64,000 bases of DNA from Segatella hominis (GCF_004535825.1 NZ_SGVY01000013.1:20436-84435); one strand, 5' to 3'; numbered from the stretch's first letter, positions 48,614 to 58,815 are shown. Notes: a model not told the origin generated them from the sequence alone. A program made the numbers and translations.

Positions 48614-48644
48614 CAAAGATACACTTTATAAAAATAAAAACAAA
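48614..48644 (-). promoter_or_regulatory. leftward promoter of the right-end RNA
   Basis: Minus strand TTTG (48644-48641), 19-bp spacer, TATCTTTG (48621-48614): a strong Bacteroidetes promoter pointing away from the methylase. Confidence 0.7.
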
Positions 48645-48674
48645 ATAAATTAAATATAATTTGCAAAAAGCTGA

Positions 48675-49499
48675 ATGAATAAACGGTTTTCAAGCTCGCC
48701 TCTGCCATTTAGAGGCTCTAAACGCTACTATATTAAGCGTTTTCGTGAGGTTCTTGCACAAGCTGACGACATCGACACAGTGGTCGACCTTTTCGGCGGC
48801 TCTGGCTTACTTTCGCGTGTGGCAAAAGATATGCTACCAAATTGCCGCGTTATTTATAACGACTTCGACCATTACGACCAAAGGTTGGCAAATGTGGCCA
48901 ATACAAACGCGCTGTTGCGTTCTATTGCGCCATTGGTTGCAACTGTACCAGACAACAAGAAAATCCCCGCAGAAACAAAAAAAACAATACTGGAGCTATG
49001 TGCTAAGGCAGAGAAGAAACACGCGGTCGATTACATCACGCTTTCAGGCTCACTTTTGTTTTCGGGAAACTGGGCGCAAAGTTATGAGCAGCTAAGCAAA
49101 CAAACCATGTACAATAGAATGGTAAAAACCGACTACGACGTGACAAATTACCTGCAAGGACTTGAAGTGACACATTGCGACTACCGCGAACTTTTCGAGG
49201 CTCACAAGGAAAACAAAAAGGCTTTGTTCTTACTCGATCCTCCTTATTTGCAGACAGAACACAGCGCATACAAAGCCGACACATATTGGCAGCTGAAAGA
49301 CTATTTAGACGTTCTTACGCTACTGAACGGCACAAAATATGTTTTATTTACATCAGGCAAAAGCCAGATAATTGAGCTTTGCGACTGGATAAACAAACAG
49401 TTTAATGCTACGCTGCTGAATGGCGCACAAAAGTACGAACAGAACAGCAGAATAAATGATTTTGCAGCTTACAAAGACATTATGATCACGAAACTGTAA
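48675..49499 (+). CDS. DNA adenine N6-methyltransferase (Dam/D12 class)
   Basis: 274 residues. PFRGSK (11-16, motif X), DLFGGSG (38-44, AdoMet-binding motif I) and DPPY (188-191, catalytic motif IV) in alpha-type Dam order. It would methylate adenines in phage DNA. Mu has its DNA-modifying gene mom at the same right-end position, so this is plausibly the anti-restriction analogue. No cognate nuclease gene is next to it. Target sequence unknown. Confidence 0.85.
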   Translation: MNKRFSSSPLPFRGSKRYYIKRFREVLAQADDIDTVVDLFGGSGLLSRVAKDMLPNCRVIYNDFDHYDQRLANVANTNALLRSIAPLVATVPDNKKIPAETKKTILELCAKAEKKHAVDYITLSGSLLFSGNWAQSYEQLSKQTMYNRMVKTDYDVTNYLQGLEVTHCDYRELFEAHKENKKALFLLDPPYLQTEHSAYKADTYWQLKDYLDVLTLLNGTKYVLFTSGKSQIIELCDWINKQFNATLLNGAQKYEQNSRINDFAAYKDIMITKL

Positions 49500-49833
49500 A
49501 CTTTTATTTGCTCAGGCTTTCACAAGCAGAGACAAACAGACGCGAAACAACTTGAAGATGGAACGACAAAAGCGCAAACTTTCGCCGTTCCAAAATGGAT
49601 GCAACACGACAAATTGAAGCCGAAAACAGCCTCATTAATTCTTTTGCAAAGATACGAAAAATTACTGAGAAAAACGAACTTTTTAAGTATTATTTGCACG
49701 GAAAATACAAACTTTTTTCACGACTGTAAAATACTGAAAAACAAAGGCTTTTAAGCAGCGTTTAAACACCGATTAAAAGCCTTTTAAATGATATTCCAAG
49801 CTGGAAGACGAACCGCGAAAAAATGGGGAAAAA
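49500..49833. other. noncoding right-end region
   Basis: No gene found. Contains an inverted GGAACG / CGTTCC pair around 49560-49590 (possible methylase-gene terminator), A/T-rich DNA, and one gcgtttaaacaccgattaa element near 49758 related to the ATTAAAC leader motifs. Confidence 0.4.
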
Positions 49834-49848
49834 TGCACATTTCGTTTT
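49834..49848 (-). other. right end transposase-type site R2
   Basis: Inverted AAAACGAAATGTGCA, identical to the first 15 bases of L2 (13394-13408). Lies about 20 bp inside R1, like the adjacent R1-R2 pair of Mu. Confidence 0.65.
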
Positions 49849-49853
49849 GAAAA

Positions 49854-49871
49854 TTTGTACAAATCGTTTTC
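49854..49871 (-). other. right end transposase-type site R1
   Basis: Inverted GAAAACGATTTGTACAAA, 16 of 18 identical to L1. It ends 9 bp before the inferred right terminus at 49880. Confidence 0.65.
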
Positions 49872-49880
49872 GCGATTATA

Positions 49881-49885
49881 GTTCT
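49881..49885. repeat. candidate target-site duplication, right copy (GTTCT)
   Basis: Direct repeat of 13288-13292; see the left copy for the reasoning. Confidence 0.55.
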
Positions 49886-49988
49886 TTATAGCAACCTAAC
49901 GAAGCGCTTTTATACACCTTAATGATGCGCTTCATTAGCACTTATAAAAGCGCATCATTAGCACCTAACGATGCGCATCATGAGAGTT
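49886..49988. repeat. host tandem 23-bp repeat array interrupted by the prophage
   Basis: Four units in perfect 23-bp register at 49897, 49920, 49943 and 49966, consensus like TAACGATGCGCTTCATTAGC plus ACC. Joining the left flank (GAATGTCGTTCT, from 13281) to 49886 recreates a partial fifth unit. Low similarity to CRISPR: units are contiguous with no spacers. Confidence 0.6.
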
Positions 49989-50118
49989 CATTAAAGCACA
50001 TCTTCAATAGAGCGTGCTGGTTCGCCCAGAAATTCCTCGATAAGTTTCACCTCACGTATGGTGAGAACCGGCTTGCTGAAGGGGTGTTGAGACTGGAGGA
50101 ATGTGTGGTGGTAAGGGA

Positions 50119-51741
50119 TTAGAACTTCTTTTTCAATACATAGAGGGCTCCTGCCAATAAGCTGATGCCGCATATCCATGATACGACAGCACTGCCGAAT
50201 ATGCCCAACTGTTGGGTGAAACCAGCTACCAGGAAGGTGATGAAGGATACCGTGGCTACCGTGAGGGCATAAGGCAACTGGGAGGATACGTGATGCACAT
50301 GTTTGCACTCGGCGCCGGCACTTGCCATGATGGTGGTGTCGGAGATTGGGGAGATATGATCTCCACACACTGCTCCTGCCATACATGCTGAAATGGAGAT
50401 GATGCGAAGCGGCTCGGCAGCTGGGAATACTGCGATGCAGATTGGAATCAGTATGCCGAAGGTGCCCCATGAGGTGCCTGTGGCAAAGGCTAAGAATGCT
50501 GCCACGATGAAGATGATGGCTGGTAAGAGTTGCTGTAGTCCGGCTGCACTGTTGGCTACTACGCCTGATACGTATTCTGCTGCTCCCAATGAGTCGGTCA
50601 TGCTCTTCAACGTCCACGCCAATGTAAGGATCAGTATGGCTGGTACCATCGCCTCGAAGCCTTTGATGAGGCTACTCATGGCATCGGTAAACGCTAATGT
50701 CTTGCGGGATACAAAGAGGATGATGGTCAGGATGAAGGAACCTAATGAACCGATGACCAGTCCTACAGAGGCATTGCTTGCAGCGAAGGCATCTACGAAA
50801 TGATGGTAGTTGTCGCTGGTTGCATCAAAGTATCCGCCGGAATATACCATGCCCGTCATGCAAAAGATGATGAGCAGGACTATCGGTATCACAAGGTCGG
50901 CTACGGAACCCTTGCTGGCTGTTGCTTCTTCGCCCTTCTTGGCTCCCACACCATGTTCTACGATGTGCAGTTTGGTGCCGCTCACTTCGTCGAGCTTTCC
51001 TCCATTGGTTCTTTCATACCATTCCTTCAGTCGGGCATCGTATTTGCTCATCGCCTTGAAATCAAAGTCTAACCAAACTATACCAAACATGAAGAGGATG
51101 GTAAAGAAGGCATAGAAATTGAAAGGAATGGCCTTGCAGAAGAGGGCGAGTCCGTTCTCTCCTCCAGAAACGAAACCGGAAACTGCTGCAGCCCAACTGG
51201 AGATCGGGGAGATGATGCAGACGGGTGCTGCCGTGGAGTCGATAAGATAAGCTAATTTTTCCTTGGTCACGCCATTGCGAACGGCGATAGGGCGCATCAC
51301 TGAACCTACCGTGAGACAATTGAAGTAATCGTCGATAAAGATGAGTATGCCCAGCAGGATGGTGGCTATCTGAACCCCCATCTTGGTCTTCACGTGCTTG
51401 GATGCCCATCTGCCGAATGCTGCTGAACCTCCAGCCTTGTTCATCAGGGATACGATGGATCCCAATAATACCAGAAATATCAGGATGCCGACATTCCATG
51501 GGTCTGAGAGACAATGTATCAGTCCGTATCCTTTGGTTTCGTCTCCTTCTATGACGGTATGGTTGGTGAGATGGACGAGAAATCCGTCTAAGCCCGTACC
51601 CATAGATATGCAGTATTCTACGGCTCCTAAGATGATGCCGATGAAGAGTGAAGAATAAACTTCCTTCGTTTTCAGAGCCAGTGCAATGGCAACGATAGGG
51701 GGAAGGAGCGACCATGCGGTGCCTATCATATTGTAATCCAT
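50119..51741 (-). CDS. nhaC: Na+/H+ antiporter, NhaC family
   Basis: 540 residues from the ATG at 51741 (MDYNMIGTAWSLLPPIVAIA). About a dozen transmembrane segments; family features include GGSAAFGRW, TPIAVRNG-like RPIAVRNGVTKEKLAYLID, SPISSWAAAVSGFV, FATGTSWGTFGILIPI and CGDHISPISDTTIMASAGAE. It exports sodium in exchange for protons at the inner membrane. The upstream extension to 51807 is a poly-Ile/Tyr segment from A/T-rich noncoding DNA and is excluded. Confidence 0.85.
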   Translation of the reverse strand: MDYNMIGTAWSLLPPIVAIALALKTKEVYSSLFIGIILGAVEYCISMGTGLDGFLVHLTNHTVIEGDETKGYGLIHCLSDPWNVGILIFLVLLGSIVSLMNKAGGSAAFGRWASKHVKTKMGVQIATILLGILIFIDDYFNCLTVGSVMRPIAVRNGVTKEKLAYLIDSTAAPVCIISPISSWAAAVSGFVSGGENGLALFCKAIPFNFYAFFTILFMFGIVWLDFDFKAMSKYDARLKEWYERTNGGKLDEVSGTKLHIVEHGVGAKKGEEATASKGSVADLVIPIVLLIIFCMTGMVYSGGYFDATSDNYHHFVDAFAASNASVGLVIGSLGSFILTIILFVSRKTLAFTDAMSSLIKGFEAMVPAILILTLAWTLKSMTDSLGAAEYVSGVVANSAAGLQQLLPAIIFIVAAFLAFATGTSWGTFGILIPICIAVFPAAEPLRIISISACMAGAVCGDHISPISDTTIMASAGAECKHVHHVSSQLPYALTVATVSFITFLVAGFTQQLGIFGSAVVSWICGISLLAGALYVLKKKF

Positions 51742-51899
51742 AATTTTATTGCTGTATATTATATAAATGTATATATTAATAATGTATATGATTCTTTTCG
51801 ATGGCAAAATTAAGAAGAATATCCCGAATGAAAAAATAAAATGCTTGAAATTTCTGAAAAAAGTAAAGATATGCTGCGTTTATGTAAAAATGTCAGTAT

Positions 51900-51960
51900 C
51901 TAAGAGTGTCAATGTGTCAGCCTTTCTGGTTTGGCACATTTTTCGTATATGTTGTGGGTG
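51900..51960 (+). promoter_or_regulatory. groESL upstream control region
   Basis: Three TGTCA repeats (about 51891-51919) followed by TTGGCACATTTTTCG (about 51932-51947), which resembles a sigma-54 -24/-12 element (TGGCAC-N4-TTGC) with an imperfect second half. Nothing like a CIRCE inverted repeat is seen. About 70-130 bp upstream of groES. Confidence 0.35.
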
Positions 51961-52027
51961 TGAAGCATCGGGTCTGATTCCGGTGTAAACGCAATCATAT
52001 GTCATAACAATTAAAAAATATAGAATC

Positions 52028-52300
52028 ATGAATATTAAACCATTAGCAGACAGAGTGCTGGTACTTCCTGCACCAGCCGAGGAAAAAGTAGGTGGAATCA
52101 TTATCCCTGATACAGCAAAGGAAAAACCACAACGTGGTAAAATCGTTGCTACAGGTAAGGGCACGAAGGATGAAGAGATGATTCTTAAAGAGGGCGATAC
52201 CGTTCTTTACGGAAAATATGCTGGTACTGAACTTGAATTTGGTGGTACGAAGTATATGATGATGCGCCAAAGCGATGTGCTCGCTGTGGTAGAAGAGTAG
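52028..52300 (+). CDS. groS: co-chaperonin GroES
   Basis: 90 residues. Heptameric lid of the GroEL folding chamber. Shows the mobile-loop region [20 protein letters not shown] and the C-terminal VLAVVE. Followed by groEL after 77 bp containing an AAAGGTAAAAA array. Confidence 0.95.
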   Translation: MNIKPLADRVLVLPAPAEEKVGGIIIPDTAKEKPQRGKIVATGKGTKDEEMILKEGDTVLYGKYAGTELEFGGTKYMMMRQSDVLAVVEE

Positions 52301-52365
52301 TTTTAAAGGTAAAAAGGTAAAAAAGTAAAAAGGTAAAAAAAACTTTTTGCTGATATTTAAATTAG

Positions 52366-54006
<1,641 letters not shown>

Positions 54007-54169
54007 AAAGCATCTGATAGAAAAAGCAGTGTCTGACAGAAAAAGACGTATTTTTCTGCTGAAGATGTATTTTTCTGCAGAAGAAGCATTTCACGGTAGA
54101 TGATGCGGCAAATATCAGAAACTACATTTAAGTAGCTAAAATGTAAACTACAAATAACAAAATGGGGAT

Positions 54170-54195
54170 GATTCTTACGAATTATCCCCATTTTT
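54170..54195 (+). terminator. terminator after groEL
   Basis: AAATGGGGAT (54170-54179) pairs with ATCCCCATTT (54184-54193), followed by T-run. Upstream, 54030-54095 contains repeated TATTTTTCTGC segments of unknown role. Confidence 0.75.
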
Positions 54196-54260
54196 AGGTA
54201 TTTTAGCACTTCTTGCTGCATTTTTCTGCAAAAAACCTTGCACGTTATTGATATTTTGTG

Positions 54261-54268
54261 TATCTTTG
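54261..54268 (+). promoter_or_regulatory. promoter of a short transcript
   Basis: TATCTTTG fits the -7 box. No start codon with a plausible frame follows within 180 bp; instead two terminator-like hairpins follow. Confidence 0.5.
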
Positions 54269-54274
54269 CAACGT

Positions 54275-54395
54275 GAAAAGAAAAGTATCGGCTTTGAGCC
54301 GACAAAGATATTTTTTTTGATTTGTTTTAGTAGATTAGTTTTTAAGTAGTTTGTTTTTTGGAAATCGGTTGTCGTGAGACATCCGATTTTTTTTT
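54275..54395 (+). ncRNA. candidate small RNA
   Basis: About 120 nt from the 54261 promoter to a hairpin with T-run. Contains TCGGCT-TTG-AGCCGA (54288-54302) followed by eight Ts, and AAATCGG / CCGATTT (54362-54368, 54383-54389) followed by Ts. No open reading frame. Could be a two-terminator sRNA or simply a leader cut short. Confidence 0.35.
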
Positions 54396-54417
54396 GTGCC
54401 CTTTTCTTTCGTTTTCC

Positions 54418-54448
54418 TTTGTGTTTTCCGCAAAAAGTATTAACTTTG
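54418..54448 (+). promoter_or_regulatory. promoter of the 71-residue membrane protein
   Basis: TTTG (54418-54421), 19-bp spacer, TAACTTTG (54441-54448). The ATG at 54453 follows after 4 bp, suggesting leaderless mRNA. Confidence 0.65.
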
Positions 54449-54452
54449 CAGC

Positions 54453-54668
54453 ATGAGAAATATTGATTGGAAAAAAATGCTGGTCTTCCTGATCGTGATA
54501 GGTGGACTGATATATATTACTAAGGTTGCATTGGGAATGACTTCTCTGAATTCTTTCCTTGCTACTTTGGGTGTGTTGTTGATTCTTTTTGTGGGGGATA
54601 ATTTCGCCCAGCAAATAGATGATAAGCGTAAGCGCCGTAAACTGCAAGAGAATGATGAGGACAAGTAG
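54453..54668 (+). CDS. small two-helix membrane protein
   Basis: 71 residues. Two hydrophobic helices (MLVFLIVIGGLIYITKVAL, then LNSFLATLGVLLILFVG) and a basic C-terminal tail (DDKRKRRKLQENDEDK). No family recognised. Precedes the AmgK-RapZ-type gene by 54 bp and may share its transcript. Confidence 0.6.
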   Translation: MRNIDWKKMLVFLIVIGGLIYITKVALGMTSLNSFLATLGVLLILFVGDNFAQQIDDKRKRRKLQENDEDK

Positions 54669-54722
54669 CCCGGGACTGGCTCTTGCGTGAATTTTGATAA
54701 AATAACATGGAAATAATCAAGG

Positions 54723-56267
54723 GTGGAAAAGTTAATAGAACTCTATAAGCAATGGAAGGGTGAAGAACCTGCCAACGTGGTTAAGTTGGCTGGACAGGGG
54801 AGTAATCGCCAGTATTTCCGTATTACCCAGCAAAGTGGTGAAACGGTGGTGGGCGTCATCGGTACCAGCCGTGACGAGGATCATGCGTTCGTGTATTTAG
54901 CTAATCATTTCAATCTCAGGCAATTGCCTGTGCCGAAAATCTTAGCTGTCAGCGATGATGAACTCCGATATATTCAGACAGACCTGGGTAGTGTGTCTCT
55001 TTTTGATGCCATCAAGGGTGGTAGAGATGCGGGTGGCAGATATAATCAGAAGGAAAAGGGTCTTCTGATCAAGACCATTCGTGAATTGCCTAACATCCAA
55101 TTGCGTGGGGCACGTGGACTGGAGTGGGAGAATTGTTATCCGCAGCCGGAATTTGATGTGGATAGTGTGCTCTTCGACCTGAATTATTTCAAGTATTGTT
55201 TTCTGAAACCTACGGATCTGGATTTCCATGAACTGAAACTGGAAGCTAACTTCCGACTTTTTGCCAAGGATCTGACTTCTGAACCGATGAACTGTTTCCT
55301 CTATCGTGACTTCCAGGCGAGAAATATCATGCTTGACAAAGAAGGAAATCCATACTTTATTGATTTCCAGGGTGGTCGTAAGGGACCGTTCTATTATGAT
55401 TTGGCTTCTTTCCTGTGGCAGGCTTCTGCTCAATATTCATTCAAGTTGAGACGGGAACTGGTATGGGAATACTATCAGTCGCTCAAGCATTATACGGAAG
55501 TTCCATCTGTCCGTCATTTCGTCAATCGCCTGAGTCTCTTTGTTCTCTTCCGTACCCTTCAGGTATTGGGCGCTTATGGTTTCAGGGGATATTTCGAACG
55601 CAAGAAGCATTTCTTAGAAAGCATACCTCCTGCCATCCAGAATCTGCGTGATCTCCTGAAGATGGGGGAAAAGGTGTTCCCTTATCCTTATATGATGGAT
55701 ATGTTGCGCCGACTGACCGAATTGCCGCAGTTTGCCTGTATCGAAAGTGCGGCAGTCAACCGAGCTGACGGATATAAGACAACGGACAACAATATCTATA
55801 TTTCGCATCCACAGGATGGTCCGGCTACTTTCTCCAAGTATGACGGCAAGGGGCCGCTGGTGGTTAGGGTTTTCAGTTTCTCTTTCAAAAAAGGTATTCC
55901 AGAGGATCCTTCTGGCAATGGAGGCGGTTATGTCTTCGACTGTCGCAGCACGCACAATCCGGGCAGATATGAACCTTATAAGAAGTTGACAGGACTGGAC
56001 GAGCCTGTGATCCGATTCTTAGAGGATGATGGGGAAATCCTGAAGTTCCTGGATCATGTCTATGCGCTTGCCGATCATCATGTGAATCGCTATATTCAGC
56101 GTGGTTTCACCTCCCTGATGTTCTGTTTCGGTTGTACAGGCGGTCAGCATCGCAGTGTTTATTCAGCCCAGCATCTTGCCGAGCATATCCATGAAAAGTT
56201 TGGTGTGGAGGTAAGAATTTGTCATCGGGAACAGAAGATAGAGCAGGTTTTGCCTGCAAAACAATAA
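54723..56267 (+). CDS. sugar kinase (AmgK-like) fused to RapZ C-terminal domain
   Basis: 514 residues from GTG 54723. The first about 330 are an aminoglycoside-phosphotransferase-fold kinase with GQGSNRQYFRI, CFLYRDFQARNIML (catalytic Asp) and YFIDFQGGRKGPFYYDLA (metal-binding DFQ), as in AmgK, which phosphorylates MurNAc/GlcNAc at the anomeric position. Residues about 380-514 match the C-terminal domain of RapZ, the regulator that senses glucosamine-6-phosphate (VFDCRSTHNPGRYEPYK, FGCTGGQHRSVYSA). The next gene is a MurU-like nucleotidyltransferase, the pathway partner of AmgK. Confidence 0.8.
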   Translation: MEKLIELYKQWKGEEPANVVKLAGQGSNRQYFRITQQSGETVVGVIGTSRDEDHAFVYLANHFNLRQLPVPKILAVSDDELRYIQTDLGSVSLFDAIKGGRDAGGRYNQKEKGLLIKTIRELPNIQLRGARGLEWENCYPQPEFDVDSVLFDLNYFKYCFLKPTDLDFHELKLEANFRLFAKDLTSEPMNCFLYRDFQARNIMLDKEGNPYFIDFQGGRKGPFYYDLASFLWQASAQYSFKLRRELVWEYYQSLKHYTEVPSVRHFVNRLSLFVLFRTLQVLGAYGFRGYFERKKHFLESIPPAIQNLRDLLKMGEKVFPYPYMMDMLRRLTELPQFACIESAAVNRADGYKTTDNNIYISHPQDGPATFSKYDGKGPLVVRVFSFSFKKGIPEDPSGNGGGYVFDCRSTHNPGRYEPYKKLTGLDEPVIRFLEDDGEILKFLDHVYALADHHVNRYIQRGFTSLMFCFGCTGGQHRSVYSAQHLAEHIHEKFGVEVRICHREQKIEQVLPAKQ

Positions 56268-56282
56268 TATTTGGCGTGCAAA

Positions 56283-56314
56283 TTTGGCTATATCGCAAAA
56301 AGTTAGTAAATTTG
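56283..56314 (+). promoter_or_regulatory. promoter of the MurU-like gene
   Basis: TTTG (56283-56286), 20-bp spacer, TAAATTTG (56307-56314). 30 bp upstream of the ATG at 56344, so the gene can be expressed apart from the kinase fusion. Confidence 0.65.
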
Positions 56315-56343
56315 CACGCACATTAAACGATAGCTATTTGGCA

Positions 56344-57117
56344 ATGATGCAAGCAATGATATTCGCAGCAGGTTTGGGCACTCGCCTGAAGCCTCTTACC
56401 GACCGTATTCCGAAGGCCTTGGTAAGGGTGGGGGGAGAACCTTTGCTCAAACGTGTCATCTTTCAACTGAAGGATGCAGGTTTCACTCGCATTGTAGTGA
56501 ACGTGCATCATTTTTCAAATCAAATTACAGATTATCTCAAGGAGAATGACAATTTCGGCATGGACATCCGCATCAGCGATGAAACGGATAAGTTGCTCGA
56601 AACGGGTGGAGGTATCCGGAAAGCCTGGCCTCTCTTTGATTCTCATGAGCCTGTTCTGATACATAATGTGGACATTCTCAGTAATGTGGATCTGAAGAAG
56701 TTCTATCAGATGGAGACTCAGGATTTATTGGAAACTTCGGTTTCTGATGCTGAGGAATCTCCATTGGCAGCCCGACTCTTGGTAAGTGAACGCAAGACCA
56801 AGCGCTATCTTCTCTTTGATGATACGATGAGACTGGTGGGTTGGACGAATATTGAAACGGGTGAGGTGAAGAGTCCTTATCAGCATCTTGACCCTAAAAA
56901 ATATAAGAAGTATGCTTTCTCCGGTATTCACATGGTGGCTCCAACTATCTTCCCGCTGATGGAAGAAGAACCAGATAAGTTCCCTATCATGGACTTCTAT
57001 CTCAGAAACTGTGACAAGGTGCGCATTGAGGGGTACGTGAAAAACGACCTCAAGTTGATGGATGTGGGAAAGCAGGAAACGCTGAAAGAGGCAGAGGCGT
57101 TCCTGAAGGAATTATAA
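56344..57117 (+). CDS. MurU-like N-acetylmuramate-1-phosphate uridylyltransferase
   Basis: 257 residues from the ATG at 56344. Nucleotidyltransferase fold: MIFAAGLGTRLKPLTDRIPK (nucleotide-binding signature), LLETGGGIRKAWPLF and HNVDILSNVDLK (metal-binding Asp). With AmgK it forms UDP-MurNAc from recycled MurNAc, bypassing early cell-wall synthesis. The general sugar-1-P nucleotidyltransferase family is certain; the substrate is inferred from the kinase neighbour. Confidence 0.75.
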   Translation: MMQAMIFAAGLGTRLKPLTDRIPKALVRVGGEPLLKRVIFQLKDAGFTRIVVNVHHFSNQITDYLKENDNFGMDIRISDETDKLLETGGGIRKAWPLFDSHEPVLIHNVDILSNVDLKKFYQMETQDLLETSVSDAEESPLAARLLVSERKTKRYLLFDDTMRLVGWTNIETGEVKSPYQHLDPKKYKKYAFSGIHMVAPTIFPLMEEEPDKFPIMDFYLRNCDKVRIEGYVKNDLKLMDVGKQETLKEAEAFLKEL

Positions 57118-57148
57118 ATTGTAAATTATAAATTATAAATTAGACAAT

Positions 57149-58759
57149 ATGCAACAGAAGATTATTATTTTGGATTTTGGTTCACAGACCACGCAGCTGA
57201 TTGGTCGTCGTGTTCGTGAACTTGATACCTTCTGCGAGATTATGCCTTACAACAAGTTTCCAAAGGATGACCCATCTGTGATTGGTGTCATCTTGAGCGG
57301 TAGTCCTTACTCCGTTCATGATCCGGAAGCTTTCAAGGTTGATTTGAGCCAGTTTATCGGACGCATCCCTGTGCTCGGTATCTGCTATGGTGCTCAGTTC
57401 CTCTCTTACGCTCAGGGTGGTAAGGTTGAGGCTGCAGACAGCCGTGAGTATGGACGTGCCAACTTGGAGCATTTCGATGTGGAGAATCCTTTGTTCAAGG
57501 GCTTCGTTGAGAACTCGCAGGTATGGATGAGTCATGGTGATACTATCACTGCCATCCCAGAGGATTACAAGTGCATTGCTTCTACTGCTAATGTGAAGTA
57601 TGCTGCATACGCTTCTACCAAGCAGCCTGTATGGGCTGTTCAGTTCCACCCAGAGGTATTCCACTCTTTGCAGGGTACACAGTTGCTGAAGAACTTCGTG
57701 GTTGACATCTGTGGCAGCAAGCAGGATTGGAGTGCTGACTCTTTCGTAGAGACTACTGTGGCTGAACTGAAGGCTCAGTTGGGTGACGACAAGGTTATCC
57801 TCGGTCTTTCCGGCGGTGTTGACTCAAGTGTTGCTGCTGTTCTTCTCAACAAGGCTATCGGCAAGAACCTGACCTGTATCTTCGTGGATCACGGTATGCT
57901 CCGCAAGAACGAGTTCCGTGATGTCATGGAAGATTACAAGTGCTTGGGCTTGAACGTGATTGGCGTGGATGCTTCTGAGAAGTTCTTCACTGACTTGGCT
58001 GGTGTAACAGACCCAGAGAAGAAGCGTAAGATTATCGGCCGTGACTTCGTGGAGGTGTTCAATGCTGAGGCTAAGAAGCAGACTGGTGCGAAGTGGTTGG
58101 CTCAGGGTACTATCTATCCAGACCGTATCGAGAGTTTGAATATCACGGGTAAGGTGATCAAGAGTCATCATAATGTAGGTGGTCTTCCTAAGGAGATGAA
58201 TCTCCAGTTGTGCGAGCCTTTGAAATGGTTGTTCAAGGATGAGGTTCGTCGTGTAGGTCGTTCTATGGGTATGCCTGAGCACCTGATTACCCGTCATCCA
58301 TTCCCAGGTCCAGGTTTGGCTGTTCGTATCTTGGGTGATATCACTCCTGAGAAGGTACGTATCCTTCAGGATGCTGACGATATCTATATCCGTGGTTTGC
58401 GTGAGTATAAGGTGAAGTTGAGTGGTGAGGAAGCTCGTCGTGTCCTGGCTGCCGGTGTTCCTGCTGATATGCAGAATGGCGAGATTGAGGTTTCTCTCTA
58501 CGATCAGATTTGGCAGGCTGGTACTGTGCTGCTTTCTACTGTTCGTTCTGTAGGTGTAATGGGTGATGAGCGTACATACGAGCACCCTGTTGCATTGCGT
58601 GCCGTAACAAGTACTGACGCAATGACTGCCGACTGGGCTCATCTGCCATACGACTTTATGGCTAAGGTAAGTAATGAAATTATCAATAAGGTAAAGGGCG
58701 TTAACCGCGTTTGCTATGATATTTCTTCAAAACCACCTTCGACAATTGAGTGGGAATAA
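57149..58759 (+). CDS. guaA: GMP synthase (glutamine-hydrolysing)
   Basis: 536 residues. Converts XMP to GMP with glutamine. The class I amidotransferase domain has [12 protein letters not shown] (nucleophile Cys) and [10 protein letters not shown] (His/Glu); the ATP-pyrophosphatase domain has [13 protein letters not shown]; the C-terminal dimerisation domain ends [10 protein letters not shown]. Preceded by a short repeated aattataaatta spacer. Confidence 0.95.
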   Translation: MQQKIIILDFGSQTTQLIGRRVRELDTFCEIMPYNKFPKDDPSVIGVILSGSPYSVHDPEAFKVDLSQFIGRIPVLGICYGAQFLSYAQGGKVEAADSREYGRANLEHFDVENPLFKGFVENSQVWMSHGDTITAIPEDYKCIASTANVKYAAYASTKQPVWAVQFHPEVFHSLQGTQLLKNFVVDICGSKQDWSADSFVETTVAELKAQLGDDKVILGLSGGVDSSVAAVLLNKAIGKNLTCIFVDHGMLRKNEFRDVMEDYKCLGLNVIGVDASEKFFTDLAGVTDPEKKRKIIGRDFVEVFNAEAKKQTGAKWLAQGTIYPDRIESLNITGKVIKSHHNVGGLPKEMNLQLCEPLKWLFKDEVRRVGRSMGMPEHLITRHPFPGPGLAVRILGDITPEKVRILQDADDIYIRGLREYKVKLSGEEARRVLAAGVPADMQNGEIEVSLYDQIWQAGTVLLSTVRSVGVMGDERTYEHPVALRAVTSTDAMTADWAHLPYDFMAKVSNEIINKVKGVNRVCYDISSKPPSTIEWE

Positions 58760-58773
58760 TTCCTGAATAAAAT

Positions 58774-58815
58774 AAAAAGGGGATGTGTCATAAGTTCATG
58801 ATACATCCTCTTTTT
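58774..58815 (+). terminator. terminator after guaA
   Basis: An imperfect stem of about 17 bp around GGATGTGTCAT / ATGATACATCC, A-run before, T-run after. Downstream (to 59005) only cacggattt-type repeats are seen. Confidence 0.8.

Larger units (their letters stand above)
13293..49880. mobile_element. Mu-like transposable prophage (about 36.6 kb) carrying a DGR
   Basis: Complete transposable phage: MuA/MuB-type transposition genes, Mu-family head genes (gp28 terminase, DUF935 portal, gpF, gp36, gpG), contractile-tail genes, and a lysogeny repressor. Boundaries are inferred from a 5-bp direct repeat GTTCT (13288-13292 and 49881-49885) lying 8 and 9 bp outside matching inverted end motifs. The length is close to Mu's. 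Neither terminus shows the canonical 5'-TG/CA-3', so the exact ends are less certain than the element itself. Confidence 0.8.

Noticed and set aside
49897-49988. Possible small CRISPR array from the 23-bp repeats.
   Set aside because: The units are contiguous with no spacers between them, differ from each other in many positions, and no cas gene is present.
49991-50118. Minus-strand open segment ending VLTIREVKLIEEFLGEPARS, just after the nhaC stop.
   Set aside because: It looks protein-like but has no start codon outside nhaC; at most a remnant of a lost gene, so not annotated.
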